In this document: positions 1-9,037 of the stretch, piece by piece
Layout: each line of letters begins with the position of its first letter
Numbering within the stretch: position 1 is the first letter of the stretch
Assembly (NCBI GenBank): GCA_015233485.1
Contig: JADFXO010000001.1
Span: 1-37,924 of the forward strand
Direction of reading: 5' to 3'
DNA from: Nitrospirota bacterium
Lineage (GTDB): Bacteria > Nitrospirota > Thermodesulfovibrionia > Thermodesulfovibrionales > Magnetobacteriaceae
DNA: 37,924 bases
The notes under the pieces: model-generated
Seen by the model: the letters and a program-made list of their open reading frames with translations, nothing else
What the model was told of the DNA's origin: nothing
The model's database searches: none
Program-made: the position numbers and the translations under genes

Positions 1-32
1 GGAATACGCAATAGGCGCAGGGGTGAGAGAAT

Positions 33-3000
33 ATGGACATAAAGGGTGTTATAGAGCCGAGAATTCCGGTATCTACATACCGGCTGCAGCTTAGTGGAGG
101 TTTCAAGTTTTCCGATGCCGCCGCAATCGTTCCATACCTGAATGCACTTGGGATAAGCGACATCTATGCCTCCCCATATTTAAGGGCAAAAAGCGGCAGT
201 GCCCACGGCTATGACATCGTTGACCCCACAGTTATAAGCGAGGAGTTAGGGGGTGAAGGCGAGTATGAACTTCTGATAAGAGAGTTGAAAAAAATCGGCA
301 TGGGCCAGATAATGGATATAGTGCCTAACCACATGTGCGCGGCCTCAAGTGATAACATTTACTGGATGGACATGCTGGAAAACGGTGAGAATTCCCAATA
401 TGCCCATTTTTTCGACATAAACTGGAATTCCACCAATAAAGACCTGGAGCATAAGATACTTATTCCGGTGTTGGGGAGCCAATATGGGGTCACGCTGGAA
501 AACAAGGAACTGCAGATAGCCTTTGAGGAAGGCGCTTTTTTTGTTTATTATTTCAGCAATAAATACCCCCTAACGCCGCTGACATATAGAAATATATTGT
601 CCTACGATATAAATAAATTAGAGGACGCAATAGGAAAGGACAATAATGACTTCATGGAGTTTCTGAGCATAATAACGGCGATAAGCAACCTGCCATCGTA
701 CCTTGAAACCGATGAAGGGAAAATAATCGAACGTACGCGCGAAAAGGAAATCATAAAAAAGCGGTTAAATATCCTCTACAACGAATGTGTAGAGGTTAAA
801 TCCTTTATAAATACAAACATATCTGTTTTTAACGGCGTCAGCGGCAATCCGAGGAGTTTTGATTTACTTGATTCTCTCATGAGAGACCAGGTGTACAGGC
901 TGGCTTTTTGGCGTGTGGCTACGGAGGAGATAAATTACAGAAGGTTTTTCGACATTAACGACCTTGCCGCTATCAGAATGGAAGACAATGATGTTCTTAC
1001 TGAGACCCATAAAGTAGTTTTCCGGCTTATAAGGGAGGGGAAAGTAACCGGCCTAAGGATAGACCATCCGGATGGCCTGTTTAATCCGGTAGAGTATTTT
1101 CGCAGGCTGCAAAAAAGGTGCTACATCGAATTGAAGATTTCCGATTATGAGAAAACTGTTATTGGCGGGCGTAAGGCAGAGGATGAGCTGAATAAGGAAA
1201 TCGAGGCCATATATTTATCCAACCCTGATTATAAGGCATTTTACATAGTAGGCGAGAAGATTTTTTCAAAGAACGAAACTATGCCGCCCAATTGGTTGAT
1301 TTCCGGCTCTACGGGGTATGCCTTTTTAAATTCGGTAAACGGAATTTTCATAGATACGGAAAATGCCCGGAGGTTTGATGAGTTATATTCGAAGTTTATC
1401 GCCGTCGAAGACAACTCAAGTTTTACCGGATTATCCCCCGAATTGATAGGTAAAAGGTTATCTTTCAGAGAGATAATGTACGAAAAGAAGAAGCTGATAA
1501 CACAGGTTTCCATGTCAAGCGAGATAAACACCCTTGGCCATTATCTTAAGGATATATCGGTAATAGACAGGCACACAAGGGATTTTACATTGAACAGTCT
1601 TATAAAAGTTATTACAGAGGTGATTGCTTTTTTCCCTGTTTACAGGACGTATATATCTTCCTACGAGGTAACGGACACTGATCGCAAGTATATAAAATAT
1701 GCCATAGCAAGGGCAAAAAGGAGAAACCTGTCTATAAGCTCCACGATTTTTGATTTCCTGGAAAATGTGTTGCTTATGAAATTCCCCGATGATTATTCGG
1801 AAGGGGACAAGGTGCGGTGGTTGGGGTTTGTAATGAAATTTCAACAAATTACCGGCCCGGTAATGGCAAAGGGATTAGAGGACACGGCCTTTTATATATA
1901 CAACCGGCTTACGTCCTTAAATGAGGTGGGAGGGCATCCAGAGGACTTCGGAACCCATTTGAGCGAATTCCATAAAAGAAACATTGAAAGCCACAATTAC
2001 CAGCCCTACGCGTTAATAACGACCTCTACCCACGATACAAAAAGAGGCGAGGATACGAGGGCAAGGATAAACGTGCTTTCGGAAATTCCAGGGGAATGGG
2101 AAAAACTCATATTGCGGTTAAACAAGGCACTCGAAAAAAATAAAACGGTTATAGACAATAAGATGTTACCCGACCGTAACGACGAATACCGTCTATATCA
2201 AACATTAGCAGGCGTAGGCCTATAGAATTGACCGTAGATAAGATGGAGACGGCGGCCTGTGAGGCGTTTAAAACACGCATAAAAGACTATATGTTAAAAG
2301 CGGTAAGAGAGGCCAAGGTCAACTCCTCATGGATGAACCCTGATGCCGGTTATGAAGGCGCTTTAATGAAATTCATCGATGATTTATTTGGCAGCAACAA
2401 AGAGCTTTATAAATATTTTTTCCCATTTAAGGACATAGTTTCGAATTGTGGACTGTATAACTCGTTGTCACAGGTTTTGTTAAAAATAACGGCAACGGGG
2501 GTACCGGATTTCTATCAGGGGACAGAGCTATGGGATTTCAGTTTGGTTGACCCTGACAACCGAAGGCCGGTGGATTATGGATTAAGAGCGGTGTTGCTTG
2601 AAGATATTAAGAAAGCTGAGAAAGAAATGGGCGCTTTAAATCTGGCTGCCTTGTTAACGAAGAACAAAAAAGATGGCAGAATAAAAATGTACCTTATATA
2701 TAAGGCACTTAATTTTAGGAAATCCTGCAAGGAATTGTTTGAGCGGGGGGAATACTTGCCGCTTCAAACAATAGGCACCAATGCGCGCAGCGTATGCGCC
2801 TTTGCGAGGCATTATAATGGCGGCATAGTATTTGTTATAACTCCGAGGTTTGTTGCGAAGATAATAACAAATAATGGTGAATTGCATTTTAAAAGAAAGA
2901 TATGGGGAAATAACTATGTAGTAATTCCATTTATGGAAAATATCGCCGGTTTTAAAGAAAAGGAAATCATATTCCGCAATATATTTACCGGAGAGACCAT

Positions 3001-3097
3001 AGAGCTTAATAAACACGGGGAGGCACTTCACCTGCCCCTGCATAATTTGTTTGACAATTTTCCAGCAGCAATGCTAATAAATGCACAGACACAGTAG
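33..3097 (+). pseudogene. treY: Maltooligosyltrehalose synthase, interrupted by one frameshift
   Basis: TreY rearranges the reducing-end alpha-1,4 bond of maltooligosaccharides to alpha-1,1, the first step of the TreY-TreZ trehalose route in the cytoplasm. The first frame (33-2225, 730 residues) shows the family signatures STYRLQL (14-20), HGYDIVDPT (58-66), DIVPNHM (95-101), GLRIDHPDGL (340-349, nucleophile Asp344), VGEKIF with the acid/base Glu408, and STHDTKRGED (His667, Asp668). It stops at 2223-2225. The next frame, open through the first TTG at 2228 to 3097, carries the rest: YMLKAVREAK, GVPDFYQGTELWDFSLVDPDNRRPVDY. The break falls inside the conserved YQTLxGxWP segment. Adding one T after 2216 restores AGVWPIEL, so a single-base deletion is the simplest explanation. 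Together the frames give about 1020 residues, long for TreY but complete. TreZ is not in the window and may lie upstream. Confidence 0.9.
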
Positions 3098-3228
3098 GCC
3101 ATATCGTCCCGCCCGTTATAGCTATTGGCGAGATAATGAAAAATAATGGTATCATATGCGACAGCGACGTTGTCGCGGCCAGTGTTTCGGTGTTTGAGAA
3201 GGGTTTTAGTGTTAAGTAAAGAGGCGGG

Positions 3229-4988
3229 ATGACAGATTCGACGGCACCTGCGGGCAACATAAGATATGGAGAAGAGCTAAAAGAGAGCGAAGAACTCTTT
3301 AGGGCGCTCTTTGATAACATGCCTGACGCTATTTTTATCGCGGATATAGAGACAGGGCTGGTAGTTGACGCTAACCCCTCCGCGTCAGCCCTGCTTATGA
3401 GGCCAAGAGAAGAGATCATCGGAATGCACCCGTGCGCGCTCCACCCGCCGGATGCAAAGCCACATTCAAAAGATACATTTATACGGCACGTATCAGAGGC
3501 CAGAAGGGGGATACCCGCAAGACCGGTCGAAAACAAGATGCTAAGGGCCGACGGTTCGCAGGTATGGGTGGATGTCAGCTCCAGGCTTATTACCATAGGC
3601 GGCAAGGAGTTCCTGTTATGCGTATTCAGAAATATATCGAAACGTAAGAAGGCGGCGGCAGACCTCGACACATTTTTCACAATATCCCACGATATGATGT
3701 GCATCGCCGATACCAATGGATATTTCAGAAAGGTAAATCCAATGTTCGAAAAAACGCTTGGGTTTACGTCTGAAGAGCTTATGTCAAGACCTTTTATCGA
3801 ATTCGTACATCCGGACGACAGGCAAAAGACACTGGATGAGACACTAAAACTCTCTCATGGGATACCCACAGCACATTTCGAGAACCGATATGTATGTAAG
3901 GACGGGACGTATAGGGATATCTCGTGGGTGTCTTCGCCGGATGCGGGGTTGATTTACGCCACCGCCCGCGATATAACCGAAAAGAAAAAAATAGAAGAGG
4001 AGATCAAGGTTGAGCGGGATAAGTTGCTTTCCATTATGGAAACCATTGACGACGGTATTTATATTACCAGTATAAACGGCGAACTTGAATATGTAAACCC
4101 CGTGCTGGAACGAGAATTCGGCGTGATAACCAGACGCAAATGTTACGAGTATTTTCACGGCAAACAGGAGCCGTGTCCGTGGTGCAGGAGACAGGAGGTC
4201 TTTTCTGGACAAACCATACACTGGCAGTGGTATTACCCCAGGAACGAAAAGACGTATCACCGGTACGATACCGCGATAAAAAACAAAGACGGCTCAATAT
4301 CGAAATTTGCTTTGTTCCACGACATAACCGAGCTTAAAAACGCTGAGAAGCAGATAACCGCCTCGCTTAAAGAGAAGGAGATGCTGATTGGGGAAATCCA
4401 CCACAGGGTCAAAAACAACCTCACGATAATCTCAAGTCTCTGAGGATGCAGGCTTCTTCTATCAAGGATGCAAACGCCCTGAGGATATTTAAAGAGACAG
4501 AGAACCGGATAGAATCGATTTCCTCTGTTCACGAGATGCTCTATCACTCCAAAGACATGGCCAGCGTCGATTTCAGGGGATACGTCAACAAACTCATAAA
4601 GACTATTTACACCACTTACGGGGATAGAATGTCCGGCGTTGAGCTGACAACAGATGTGGGAGACGTATCTTTGGGGATAGATTTGGCCATACCGTGTGGG
4701 CTGTTGATTAATGAACTCCTCACCAACGCGGTGAAATACGCGTTTCCCGATGGTAAGACCGGCGAGATATACATAGGCCTTCATCCCGCGGCTGACGATA
4801 CAATTGAACTGACTGTCAGAGACGACGGCCTGGGCATCCCCTCGGTACTTGATATATGGAATACGGAGACACTTGGCTACCAGTTGATAACGGGTATAGC
4901 CAGGACACAACTCAATGGTGAAATAGAACTGAACACAGATAAAGGAACGGAAATAAAGGTGCGCTTTAAGGTGCGGGACAATGGATAA
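3229..4988 (+). pseudogene. Triple-PAS sensor histidine kinase (HisKA_2 type), interrupted by one frameshift
   Basis: Soluble sensor kinase with no membrane segment. The first frame (3229-4443, 404 residues) has three PAS domains at roughly 20-135, 145-260 and 265-375. The third carries an EPCPWC cysteine pair. It ends in the phospho-acceptor motif EIHHRVKNN (389-397). The second frame (from ATG 4446 to 4988) continues the dimerisation helix (RMQASSIKDAN) and holds the ATPase domain: N-box LINELLTNAVKYAF and G-box DDGLGIP. The first frame ends ISSL then TGA; the family reads ISSLLRxQ. One extra C in CTCTGAGG (4438-4445) gives CTC CTG AGG and joins both frames into about 586 residues, so one base appears lost. 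The last 8 bases overlap the receiver-kinase gene at 4981, which suggests translational coupling. The start has GAGGCGGG just upstream. Signal and partner are unknown, but the downstream receiver is the obvious partner. Confidence 0.85.
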
Positions 4989-6207
4989 AAAATCCGTACT
5001 AATCGTAGAAGATGAGTTCATAATCGCAAACAGTATAAAAATGGCCCTGCAGGATATGGGCTATGCCGTAACCGCCATAGTGTCCTCAGGGCGGCAAGCG
5101 GTAGAACTGGCACAGACAGGCAGCCCCGACGTCATCCTTATGGATATATTGCTGAAGGGGCGGATGGACGGGATAGAGGCGGCAAGGATGATACGCGAAG
5201 ATTACGATATACCTATAATCTTTCTGACCTCGCACGCCAACGAGAGCCTGCTTGAGAGGGCGAAGCTGACAGAGCCGTTCGGGTATTTACTTAAACCGTT
5301 TCAGGACAAGGAATTGCAGACAAACATAGAGATGGCCCTCTACAGGCACGACATGGAGAACAGGCTGAAGGAATTAAACCGGACGCTCGAAAACAGGGTA
5401 AAAGAAGAGACCGAAATCAGCAGACAGAAGGACTACCTGCTGATACAACAGTCCAAAATGGCGTCGATGGGCGAGATGATAGTGGCAATTGGCCACCAGT
5501 GGCGCCAACCCCTGAATGCCGTCGCCCTGTATGTGCAGGACGCCAGAGACGCCTTTGACAGCGGCGAACTCGACAAAGCCTATATGTCTGAAATGGTGGA
5601 AGGCACCTTAAGGCAAGTCACGTTCATGTCAAATACCATAAACGACTTCACAAACTTCTTTAGGCCAAGCAAGAAAAAGACACCGTTTAATATAAACATC
5701 GCCATAAAGGAAGTAGTAAACCTCGTCTATGATCTATTTAAGAAGGCCGGCATAGAAATCACATTCTCATGTATATATCCCGAAGCTGTACGAAAGCCGT
5801 GCGAAAATCAAATGAAGGATATCTGTATCTGTGAACCGGGTCTGATTGTGGAGGGATTCAAAAACGAATTCAAGCAGGTGATACTCAACATCTTATGTAA
5901 CGCCAGGGATGTAGTCATCGGACATAAAGACATGGGTTTTATCAGTGAAGGCGAGATCTCAGTTGAGCTGTCAAAGTTGGCCGGTATGGTAAAAATCGAG
6001 ATAAAAGACAACGGAGGAGGCATACCGGCAGAATTTATAGATAAGCTGTTTGAGCCATATTTTACGACAAAAGGCGCTAAGGGCACGGGCATAGGCCTCT
6101 ACATGTCAAAGGTAATCATAGAAAGTAATATGGGCGGCAGGATATACGCAGTCAACGGCGAAAAAGGCGCCGTCTTTACAATAGAGCTGAACCGCTTTAA
6201 CGGCTAA
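4981..6207 (+). CDS. Response regulator-histidine kinase hybrid (REC-HisKA-HATPase)
   Basis: A cytoplasmic hybrid with the receiver at the N terminus. Residues 1-125 are a receiver: acidic pair E10-D11 in VEDE, phospho-acceptor Asp in VILMDI (about 55), Lys in LLKPF (about 106). A short coiled coil (130-160) leads to a phospho-acceptor helix with GHQWRQPLN (His172), then an ATPase domain with N-box NEFKQVILNILCNARD, DNGGGIP, FEPYFTTK and GTGIGLYMSK. It overlaps the upstream PAS kinase by 8 bases, so the two are probably made together. The likely flow is PAS kinase to receiver to its own kinase core to a distant regulator; this order is inferred from domain order only. The His helix and the NFF.PSKKK segment closely match the kinase at 23747-26122, so the two kinase cores are paralogues. 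No DNA-binding output domain is present. Confidence 0.9.
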   Translation: MDKKSVLIVEDEFIIANSIKMALQDMGYAVTAIVSSGRQAVELAQTGSPDVILMDILLKGRMDGIEAARMIREDYDIPIIFLTSHANESLLERAKLTEPFGYLLKPFQDKELQTNIEMALYRHDMENRLKELNRTLENRVKEETEISRQKDYLLIQQSKMASMGEMIVAIGHQWRQPLNAVALYVQDARDAFDSGELDKAYMSEMVEGTLRQVTFMSNTINDFTNFFRPSKKKTPFNINIAIKEVVNLVYDLFKKAGIEITFSCIYPEAVRKPCENQMKDICICEPGLIVEGFKNEFKQVILNILCNARDVVIGHKDMGFISEGEISVELSKLAGMVKIEIKDNGGGIPAEFIDKLFEPYFTTKGAKGTGIGLYMSKVIIESNMGGRIYAVNGEKGAVFTIELNRFNG

Positions 6208-6330
6208 GGATTAAAGACGAAGGGGGATAATCCCCCTTCACCCCGTATTCTCGCACACGTTTAACTATTGAATTTGGGCTGCCGCCGCCAAGACGGGGGA
6301 TTATCCCCTCGTTGGCGGCTTCGGCACTGA
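6205..6330 (+). repeat. Structured intergenic repeat, left copy
   Basis: Starts at the TAA stop of the preceding kinase. A diverged copy lies in the opposite direction at 10027-10132. Shared blocks are TAAGGATTAAAGACGAAGGG, CCCCGTATTCTCGCACA, ATTGAATTT and GGCGGCTTCGG. Hairpin 1 has perfect 9-bp arms (6219-6227 with 6231-6239) and loop TAA. Hairpin 2 has 8-bp arms GCCGCCAA/TTGGCGGC (6284-6291, 6312-6319) topped by a second GGGGA-TTA-TCCCC stem (6296-6308) that the other copy lacks. No T-run follows, so it is not a standard intrinsic terminator. It could be a REP-like element or a remnant of a small non-autonomous mobile element. Confidence 0.85.
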
Positions 6331-6348
6331 GGCTGCAACAATAAAACT

Positions 6349-7917
6349 ATGTCAAAAGATACCATATATGGTAAAATTTACTCAGCGATGTCTGAAACGA
6401 ACTCACAACAACACGGTTCTAACACAATACACACGCTTTACATCGGGTGTTTTGTTGCTATAGTCCTGTCGGCAGTGATTCTAAGGATGTATAAGGCGTA
6501 TTATACCGGAGTAATTTATGACGAGGCCCTAACGTATTTTAGATTCGCAAGGGATTTCAACAGTGCCGTTTCGGACTATTCGACGACAAACAATCACCTG
6601 TTGAACTCTGTGTTGATTTATCTGTCGGTTAACATCTTAGGACAATTGGGCAGTTTCATGGGAGTGCCGGCCATACGGCTGCCCGCGTTTTTTTTTGGCA
6701 TAGTTTATGTGGTATCGATTGCGGTTATTATAGAGTCCGCGTTAAGAAACAGGCCTCTGAAGATACTCGTGCTGGCGCTGTGCCTGTCCAATTATTTTAT
6801 ATTCGACTTATCCATCCTGGCAAGGGGATATGCCATAGCCCTTGGCGCAGTGTATTGCGAACTGCTTCTTGTTATCTTATATCCAACGCTCTTAAAAGAT
6901 TATGATAAGTCTATGGTTTTTCTTCTCAGCGCCCTGAATTTCATTGCGCTTGGAGCGATGCTGACCAGTTTATACACCATTGTGCCTCTAAATCTTGCCT
7001 TCCTTGCCGTGATGTACCATACTAAAAATGACTGTGCGGCCGCGGACAAGCCCTCCGGCGCGTTTAAGAAGGTCTTGCTTAAGAAGGTCTTTGAGATGGG
7101 AAGCGCTATTATGTGCTTTTCTTCCTTGCCGCTGGCGTTATTGTATATCAAAGTTATTACGACAATAATCTCGGCTGCCGCAGTGAAAAGCGAAATAAAC
7201 GAGGCCCCTGCAACTATCCTGAATGCGCTGATAACCGAAGGCCTGTTTTCAAAATGGGGATTTCACCTGTGGAATCTTGAAAATATAACGCGTGCTATTA
7301 TGCTGCCTGTAATGCTTATCCTTGCCGTATTGTTTATATTAAATATAATAGTAAATAAAAAAACCTTAACGCCTGCTGCCCTTATTATTTTATCGGTGCT
7401 GGCGGCTTCGTTTTCTTTGGCTTACATAGCACATACAGCGGCGGGGTTGTCGCTGGGCTTTACGCGCAACCATGTGTTCTGGCTCCCTCTGATTGTTCTA
7501 ACGGCCGGGATTATTGCAGATGGGGCATTAGATTGCCGTATTATTGGGCAGGTGTTTATGAGGGCCGGCACATGCTTGATTTGCTTGATATTGATTGTCC
7601 TGACAGCCGGGCCGCTTGCCTCCTTACGTGTTGTAACCACATATGACTGGAGGACTCAAAGTGTCGTTGGCCCGCTGCTTAGGGAGTTAAAAAAAACAGA
7701 CGCCACTAGGCGCTGGAGGGTTGGATTTTCAGACAAACTCGATTTTAATCTCTTTCCATACCTATTTTATAACGGTGAAGCCTACAGGATTAGCGATTCA
7801 GATGTTGCCGTGTATCATATATCGGAACAAAATCAACACCCCGAAAATCCATACGAGTATGATTTATTTAAGAAATTCGATTGTATTGTGGTGCTTGCCG
7901 CCCGTACTCAGAGATAA
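6349..7917 (+). CDS. GT-C fold (GT39/ArnT-like) membrane glycosyltransferase
   Basis: Integral membrane protein of 522 residues with about 11 hydrophobic helices. After the first helix (about 30-50) a loop holds YDEALTYFR, the position of the acidic pair that GT-C transferases (PMT/ArnT class) use for catalysis. NNHLLNS follows at about 84-90 and ARGYAI near 160, both typical of this superfamily. Such enzymes move a sugar from a polyprenyl-phosphate carrier to lipid or protein on the outer face of the inner membrane; the substrate here cannot be told. The start is uncertain: ATG 6349 has no clear ribosome site, and an in-frame ATG at 6388 is also possible. It stands alone between the left structured repeat and the promoter of the receiver operon. 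Confidence 0.75.
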   Translation: MSKDTIYGKIYSAMSETNSQQHGSNTIHTLYIGCFVAIVLSAVILRMYKAYYTGVIYDEALTYFRFARDFNSAVSDYSTTNNHLLNSVLIYLSVNILGQLGSFMGVPAIRLPAFFFGIVYVVSIAVIIESALRNRPLKILVLALCLSNYFIFDLSILARGYAIALGAVYCELLLVILYPTLLKDYDKSMVFLLSALNFIALGAMLTSLYTIVPLNLAFLAVMYHTKNDCAAADKPSGAFKKVLLKKVFEMGSAIMCFSSLPLALLYIKVITTIISAAAVKSEINEAPATILNALITEGLFSKWGFHLWNLENITRAIMLPVMLILAVLFILNIIVNKKTLTPAALIILSVLAASFSLAYIAHTAAGLSLGFTRNHVFWLPLIVLTAGIIADGALDCRIIGQVFMRAGTCLICLILIVLTAGPLASLRVVTTYDWRTQSVVGPLLRELKKTDATRRWRVGFSDKLDFNLFPYLFYNGEAYRISDSDVAVYHISEQNQHPENPYEYDLFKKFDCIVVLAARTQR

Positions 7918-7918
7918 G

Positions 7919-7994
7919 ACGGGACGCTATGACACGGGACGCTATTATGTTGCAATAAGCGCTGATTCTGTGATAGAATCTGGTTCAACAGATT
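7919..7994 (+). promoter_or_regulatory. Promoter with direct and inverted repeats upstream of the receiver-CheC-GGDEF operon
   Basis: A sigma70-like promoter is visible: TTGCAA (7950-7955), an 18-bp spacer, and TAGAAT (7974-7979, five of six matches). Just upstream sit two exact copies of ACGGGACGCTAT (7919-7930 and 7934-7945), 15 bp start to start. Two small inverted repeats overlap or follow the -10 box: GATTCT/AGAATC (7963-7968, 7975-7980) and AATCTG/CAGATT (7977-7982, 7989-7994). The layout suggests an activator site upstream and an operator over the start, but no binding protein is known. Confidence 0.5.
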
Positions 7995-8019
7995 ATTATT
8001 AATACCGGCGAGGTGTCTT

Positions 8020-8403
8020 GTGAGTTTTTCGTTACTTTTGGTGGATGATTCAAATGTGGCCAGGCGTTATGTCAGGAAAGAGCTGCTGTCTCTGCTGAAT
8101 TACGAAGAAATTGTGGTGACAGAAGGGTCAAATGGTAAGGAGGCATGTGCGGCCTGTCACGCTTATAAGGTTGACCTGTTAATGTTAGACCTGACGATGC
8201 CTGAGATGACCGGCTACGATGTGCTTGAACATTTTAAGAAAAATGCAATGGCGATAAAGGCAATCGTACTAAGCGCCGATATTCAGCCCGGTGTTGAGGA
8301 GAGAGTTAAGGGTTTGGGGGCTATCGGTTATTTGAAAAAACCTTTTAATAGGGAACAAATGGTTAAAGTCCTTAAAGAGAATGGATTTCATGTTAAAAAT
8401 TAG
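8020..8403 (+). CDS. CheY-like single-domain response regulator
   Basis: A stand-alone receiver of 127 residues with no output domain. Acidic pair D9-D10 (LLVDDS), phospho-acceptor Asp57 in LLMLDLTMPEMTGYD, and Lys107 in LKKPF are all present. The start is GTG 8020, with GCGAGG at 8008-8013 as ribosome site and the promoter directly upstream. It is the first gene of an operon and overlaps the CheC-like gene, whose family removes phosphate from CheY-like receivers. The two probably form a phosphorylation and dephosphorylation pair that controls the diguanylate cyclase behind them or a remote target. The kinase that feeds it is not in this operon. Confidence 0.9.
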   Translation: MSFSLLLVDDSNVARRYVRKELLSLLNYEEIVVTEGSNGKEACAACHAYKVDLLMLDLTMPEMTGYDVLEHFKKNAMAIKAIVLSADIQPGVEERVKGLGAIGYLKKPFNREQMVKVLKENGFHVKN

Positions 8404-9031
8404 TCTTACGGAAGATGAGAAAGATTTATTAAAAGAGACCTTTAATCTTGCGTTAGGGCAGGCGGGTGACAAGCTCGCAAGGCTGTTGAAATCTTTTGTC
8501 GATTTATCTGTCCCTGAGATTGAGATACTTGAGGCGGAGAGGGTTGCGCAGAAGGTCTTACAAGATACTGTTTTTTCTATCTCAGACTCTGTGACGGCAT
8601 TGAGGCAGTCATTTTTTCACGAGACCCATGTCGATGGCGAGGCCATTGTGATATTTAACGACCAGACGGTTCAAACCGTTGCCGGAATTTTTGGCATCGA
8701 TAGTGTTGATGGGCACTCGCAGGAAATTGAAATAATGCTTGAGCTGACAAACATCATAGCAGGGGCGTGTTTAAACGGGATTGCCAATCAACTGTTTAAC
8801 GGGGATATGTCTTTCAAACCTCCCGCGGTGCTGGCCGACAAGGTCGATTTAACGAAGTTTGTCTATGGCGCGTTTCAACGAAGCCAGTTGAAATGGGACC
8901 ATACGTTGATGGTTAAGATAACGTTCAATTTGAAAGATATACAGTTTAAGAGCGATTTATTAATATTTATGTCCGAACAGGCAATTGAATCAGTGCAGAA
9001 GGCGCTTCAGAGGCTGCTTTCTGAGATGTGA
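8381..9031 (+). CDS. CheC/CheX-family phosphatase-like protein
   Basis: Product of 216 residues resembling CheC, which dephosphorylates phospho-CheY. CheC-type proteins carry two E-x-x-N active-site helices. Both are visible: ETFNLALGQAGDKLARLL (about 19-36) and ELTNIIAGACLNGIANQL (about 124-141). Length fits CheC (about 200-210). The frame opens at ATG 8381, overlapping the receiver gene by 23 bases, but an in-frame ATG at 8390 has AAAGAGA at better spacing and may be the real start. The overlap with a receiver gene supports a phosphatase role on that receiver. No FliY/FliN switch domain is attached, so a direct flagellar-motor part is unlikely. Confidence 0.75.
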   Translation: MDFMLKISLTEDEKDLLKETFNLALGQAGDKLARLLKSFVDLSVPEIEILEAERVAQKVLQDTVFSISDSVTALRQSFFHETHVDGEAIVIFNDQTVQTVAGIFGIDSVDGHSQEIEIMLELTNIIAGACLNGIANQLFNGDMSFKPPAVLADKVDLTKFVYGAFQRSQLKWDHTLMVKITFNLKDIQFKSDLLIFMSEQAIESVQKALQRLLSEM

Positions 9032-9037
9032 CGCTTT

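Noticed and set aside
3097..3219. Open stretch between treY and the PAS kinase (ends EKGFSVK)
   Set aside because: No start with a ribosome site and no family likeness; most likely chance.
3006..3716. Long minus-strand frame opposite treY end and the PAS kinase
   Set aside because: It is antisense to two clear plus-strand protein families and has no recognisable domain.
6219..6239. Intrinsic terminator after the receiver-kinase gene
   Set aside because: The GC stem is strong but ACCCCG follows in place of a T-run, and the same hairpin is part of a longer repeat.
7721..8002. Plus-strand frame overlapping the end of the GT-C gene
   Set aside because: It overlaps the GT-C gene in another frame and runs through the promoter repeats; no family match.
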